Source: Bacteroidota bacterium
GTDB lineage: Bacteria; Bacteroidota; Bacteroidia; Bacteroidales; Lentimicrobiaceae
NCBI GenBank assembly: GCA_023441805.1
Contig: JAEZNO010000030.1
Span: 1-14,986 of the forward strand
Direction of reading: 5' to 3'
Length of the DNA stretch: 14,986 nucleotides
This document shows positions 12,576 through 14,986 of this stretch, one piece after another. The notes beneath the pieces are model-generated. The model was not told the origin of the DNA. It searched no databases and saw only the letters and a program-made list of their open reading frames with translations. Every line of letters begins with the position of its first letter. Position 1 is the first letter of the stretch. The position numbers and the translations under genes are program-made.

Positions 12576-14986
12576 TTAATTGACAATCGCCTTCTTAACA
12601 GAGATTGCAACCTGCATTTCATCTGCTAAATCAACGACTATCCTATCACTAAGTTCAATTGCCTCCCTTATTTCCAACGACGACGATAATGTCTCTGAAC
12701 AAATATAAGCAATATTATCATTGATAGCATCTACAAGTCTATCGTTTTTTTCTATCTGGAGGATTATTTTATCGGTTACTTCAAAACCATTGTCTTTCCT
12801 GATGTTTTGTATTCTGTTGATCAGTTCACGGGCAAGTCCTTCATTCCTTAACTCGTCTGATATTGTTATATCAAGAGCAACTGTTATATTTCCATTAAAA
12901 GCAATAACCCAACCGGGTATGTCTTCGGTTATTACATCCAGATCACCTTCCAGAAGTTCAACTTCTTCATTTTCAATATTGAGTAATAGTCTGCGATTCT
13001 TTTCAAACTCAGCTATCTGAGCCTGGTCAAGTGAAGCTACAGCTGCAGCAAGCTGCTTCATTAGCTTGCCATATCTTGGCCCCAGTACTTTAAAGTTTGC
13101 CTTAGCTTTTTTAACTAAAACACCCTCACCTTGTATGTACTCGATATTCTTAATATTTACCTCTGAAAGTATTAGATTCTTAACTGCCTCAACCTGCTCT
13201 TTCAATGTCTCATTGGTTAGAGGTATCATTATCCTCTGCAAAGGCTGACGAACCCTTATTCTATGCTGTTTACGTAACGAAAGTACCATTGAGGAAATTT
13301 GCTGTGCCAACTGCATTCTTTCTTCAAGTTCCTTATCGATCATACTTTCGTCTGCCTTACTGAAATCAGCCAGATGAACAGATATTGCTTTGTTCTTCTT
13401 TGTGATTCCATTGAGGTCCATGAACAACCTGTCGGTGAAGAATGGTGCAATTGGTGCAGCCAAAATAGCCAGTGTTTCCAAGCACTTGTATAATGTCTGA
13501 TAAGCTGATATCTTATCAGTTGTATAATCACCTTTCCAGAAACGGCGACGGGATAACCTTACATACCAGTTGCTCAGATGCTCATCGGTGAAATCAGCGA
13601 TTGCTCTACCGGCTTTTGTTGGCTCATAATCTGCATAATATTCATCAACGCATTTTATCAGACTGTTTAATTCTGATAAAATCCATCGATCTATTTCAGG
13701 ACGCTCTTTATAATCGATATCCGGCTCTTTGTAATCAAATCCATCAATATTTGCATAAAGAGCAAAGAATGAGTATGTATTGTAGAGAGTACCGAAGAAT
13801 TTCCGCTGAACTTCAGATATACCTTCAATATCAAATTTAAGATTATCCCACGGTTGTGCGTTAGTAATCATGTACCAGCGGGTTGCATCAGGACCATACT
13901 TTTCGATTGTAGTGAATGGATCTACTGCATTACCCAAACGCTTCGACATCTTATTGCCGGCCTTATCCAGTACCAGTCCGTTAGAGATAACAGTTTTAAA
14001 TGACACCGAATCAAATGCCATAGCCGCAATTGCGTGTAGAGTAAAGAACCAGCCACGTGTCTGATCAACACCCTCTGCTATGAAATCAGCCGGAAAGTAA
14101 TCATCCAGATTTTCCTTGTTTTCAAAAGGATAATGGAATTGAGCAAATGGCATGGCACCTGAATCAAACCATACATCGATAAGATCAGGCTCACGCATCA
14201 TCTTTTGGCCTGTGGATGAAACAAGGATTATCTCATCAACATATGGCCTGTGAAGATCAAACTTTTCATAATTCTCATCAGAGTTATCGCCTGGGACAAA
14301 GGCTTCGAGCGGATTCTTTGTCATGAATCCTGCCTTAATTGATTTCTCAATCTCTTCTCTCAGTTGTGCAACTGAGCTGATACATATCTCTTCAGTGCGA
14401 TCTTCACTAACCCAGATTGGGAGTGGAGTACCCCAATATCTGGAACGACTCAGATTCCAGTCAACCAGATTTTCAAGCCAGTTACCGAAACGTCCACTTC
14501 CGGTTGACTCAGGTTTCCAGTTGATTGTTTTATTCAGTTCTATCATCTTGTCGCGATAGGCTGTAGTTTTAATGAACCATGAATCGAGAGGATAATACAA
14601 TATCGGCTTGTCGGTTCTCCAACAATGAGGATATGAATGCTCATACTTCTCACTCTTGAAGGCCCTGTTCTCTTTCTTTAACTTGATAATTATATCGATA
14701 TCAACATTTTCCTCTTTTGCTGGATCATAATCAGCAGCATATTCAGCTTTCACATAACGACCGGCAAATTCACCCATCTCTTCAGTGAAACGACCCTGGC
14801 GATCAACTAAAGTAAGTGCGCCTATTCCGTTTTGTTTAGCTACTTTAAAGTCATCCGCACCAAAGCTTGGGGCGATATGTACGATTCCGGTACCATCCTC
14901 TGTTGTAACAAAATCACCGATGACCACCCTGAATGCATCTCCTTCGTCAGGTTGTGCATACGGTAGTAACTGCTCATATCGTATGC
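12576..14986 (-). CDS. ileS: Isoleucyl-tRNA synthetase, N-terminus outside the window
   Basis: The enzyme charges tRNA-Ile with isoleucine and edits misactivated valine. The frame stays open to the right edge, so the first part, including the HIGH-type motif, is not seen. Visible parts in order: the editing domain end TEDGTGIVHIAPSFGADDF, the block WNLSRSRYWGTPLPIW, DVWFDSGAMPFAQFHYP, GVDQTRGWFF, the KMSKR signature (13938-13952), then the anticodon-binding domain and a long C-terminal region. KMSKR and RYWGTPLPIW resemble the eukaryotic-type (type 2) IleRS, the usual form in Bacteroidota. At least 803 residues are present in the window. It leads the ileS–dksA-like–lspA operon. Confidence 0.96.
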   Translation of the reverse strand, partial: IRYEQLLPYAQPDEGDAFRVVIGDFVTTEDGTGIVHIAPSFGADDFKVAKQNGIGALTLVDRQGRFTEEMGEFAGRYVKAEYAADYDPAKEENVDIDIIIKLKKENRAFKSEKYEHSYPHCWRTDKPILYYPLDSWFIKTTAYRDKMIELNKTINWKPESTGSGRFGNWLENLVDWNLSRSRYWGTPLPIWVSEDRTEEICISSVAQLREEIEKSIKAGFMTKNPLEAFVPGDNSDENYEKFDLHRPYVDEIILVSSTGQKMMREPDLIDVWFDSGAMPFAQFHYPFENKENLDDYFPADFIAEGVDQTRGWFFTLHAIAAMAFDSVSFKTVISNGLVLDKAGNKMSKRLGNAVDPFTTIEKYGPDATRWYMITNAQPWDNLKFDIEGISEVQRKFFGTLYNTYSFFALYANIDGFDYKEPDIDYKERPEIDRWILSELNSLIKCVDEYYADYEPTKAGRAIADFTDEHLSNWYVRLSRRRFWKGDYTTDKISAYQTLYKCLETLAILAAPIAPFFTDRLFMDLNGITKKNKAISVHLADFSKADESMIDKELEERMQLAQQISSMVLSLRKQHRIRVRQPLQRIMIPLTNETLKEQVEAVKNLILSEVNIKNIEYIQGEGVLVKKAKANFKVLGPRYGKLMKQLAAAVASLDQAQIAEFEKNRRLLLNIENEEVELLEGDLDVITEDIPGWVIAFNGNITVALDITISDELRNEGLARELINRIQNIRKDNGFEVTDKIILQIEKNDRLVDAINDNIAYICSETLSSSLEIREAIELSDRIVVDLADEMQVAISVKKAIVN

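Noticed and set aside
12721..14559. Several plus-strand open frames opposite ileS
   Set aside because: They are antisense shadows of a long, well-conserved synthetase frame, show no family features and have no ribosome sites.
1..14986. CRISPR array, IS element with transposase, prophage genes or rRNA
   Set aside because: No regularly spaced repeats, transposase or integrase motifs, phage structural genes or rRNA sequence were seen. The only mobile element is the intron fragment at the left edge.

Overview
The window looks like a chromosomal segment of a Bacteroidota bacterium, probably of the Bacteroidia. The evidence is a GldH-type gliding/secretion lipoprotein, an RNase H with an N-terminal viroplasmin-like domain, a DUF3098 gene between ftsX and uppP, an ileS–dksA-like–lspA cluster, eukaryote-like IleRS motifs, and several -7 elements that fit or approach the phylum's TAnnTTTG consensus. 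Most genes are housekeeping. No 16S gene or other taxonomic marker is present, so a finer placement is not supported.

Left part (1-3950). The first 120 bases, read on the minus strand, are the 5' end of a group II intron. It abuts the T-tract of the terminator that follows a tRNA-Leu(CAA) gene. Next come rnhA (minus) and, divergent from it, a gldH-like lipoprotein gene (plus). A minus-strand operon asd–ribF–DUF3592 converges on gldH with one base between the stops.

Middle (3950-9785, all plus strand). A secreted protein with two lamin-tail domains is followed by a membrane-anchored OB-fold protein and a secreted YceI-family protein. A long stem-loop terminator closes this stretch. Then comes a cell-envelope and tRNA cluster: ftsX, DUF3098, uppP and truB.

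Accessory island (9786-11453). An AT-rich cassette encodes a HipB-like repressor, a separate HipA N-terminal-type protein (HipS-like) and a HipA-type kinase (HipT-like). This is the three-gene layout of HipBST toxin–antitoxin systems, in which HipA is split in two. Upstream are three related 8-9 bp boxes around a good Bacteroidota-type promoter, the likely autoregulatory operators. The kinase gene carries a one-base deletion immediately after its predicted catalytic Asp codon, so it is read here as broken, and the cut falls inside the catalytic loop.

Right part (11468-14986, minus strand). ileS (5' end outside the window), a DksA/TraR-like gene that has lost three of the four zinc-binding cysteines, and lspA lie close together as one operon.

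The most interesting signals are the HipBST-like cassette with its operator set and catalytic-loop frameshift, and the group II intron positioned exactly at a tRNA terminator. I found no CRISPR array, phage module or wholly unrecognised multi-gene system.
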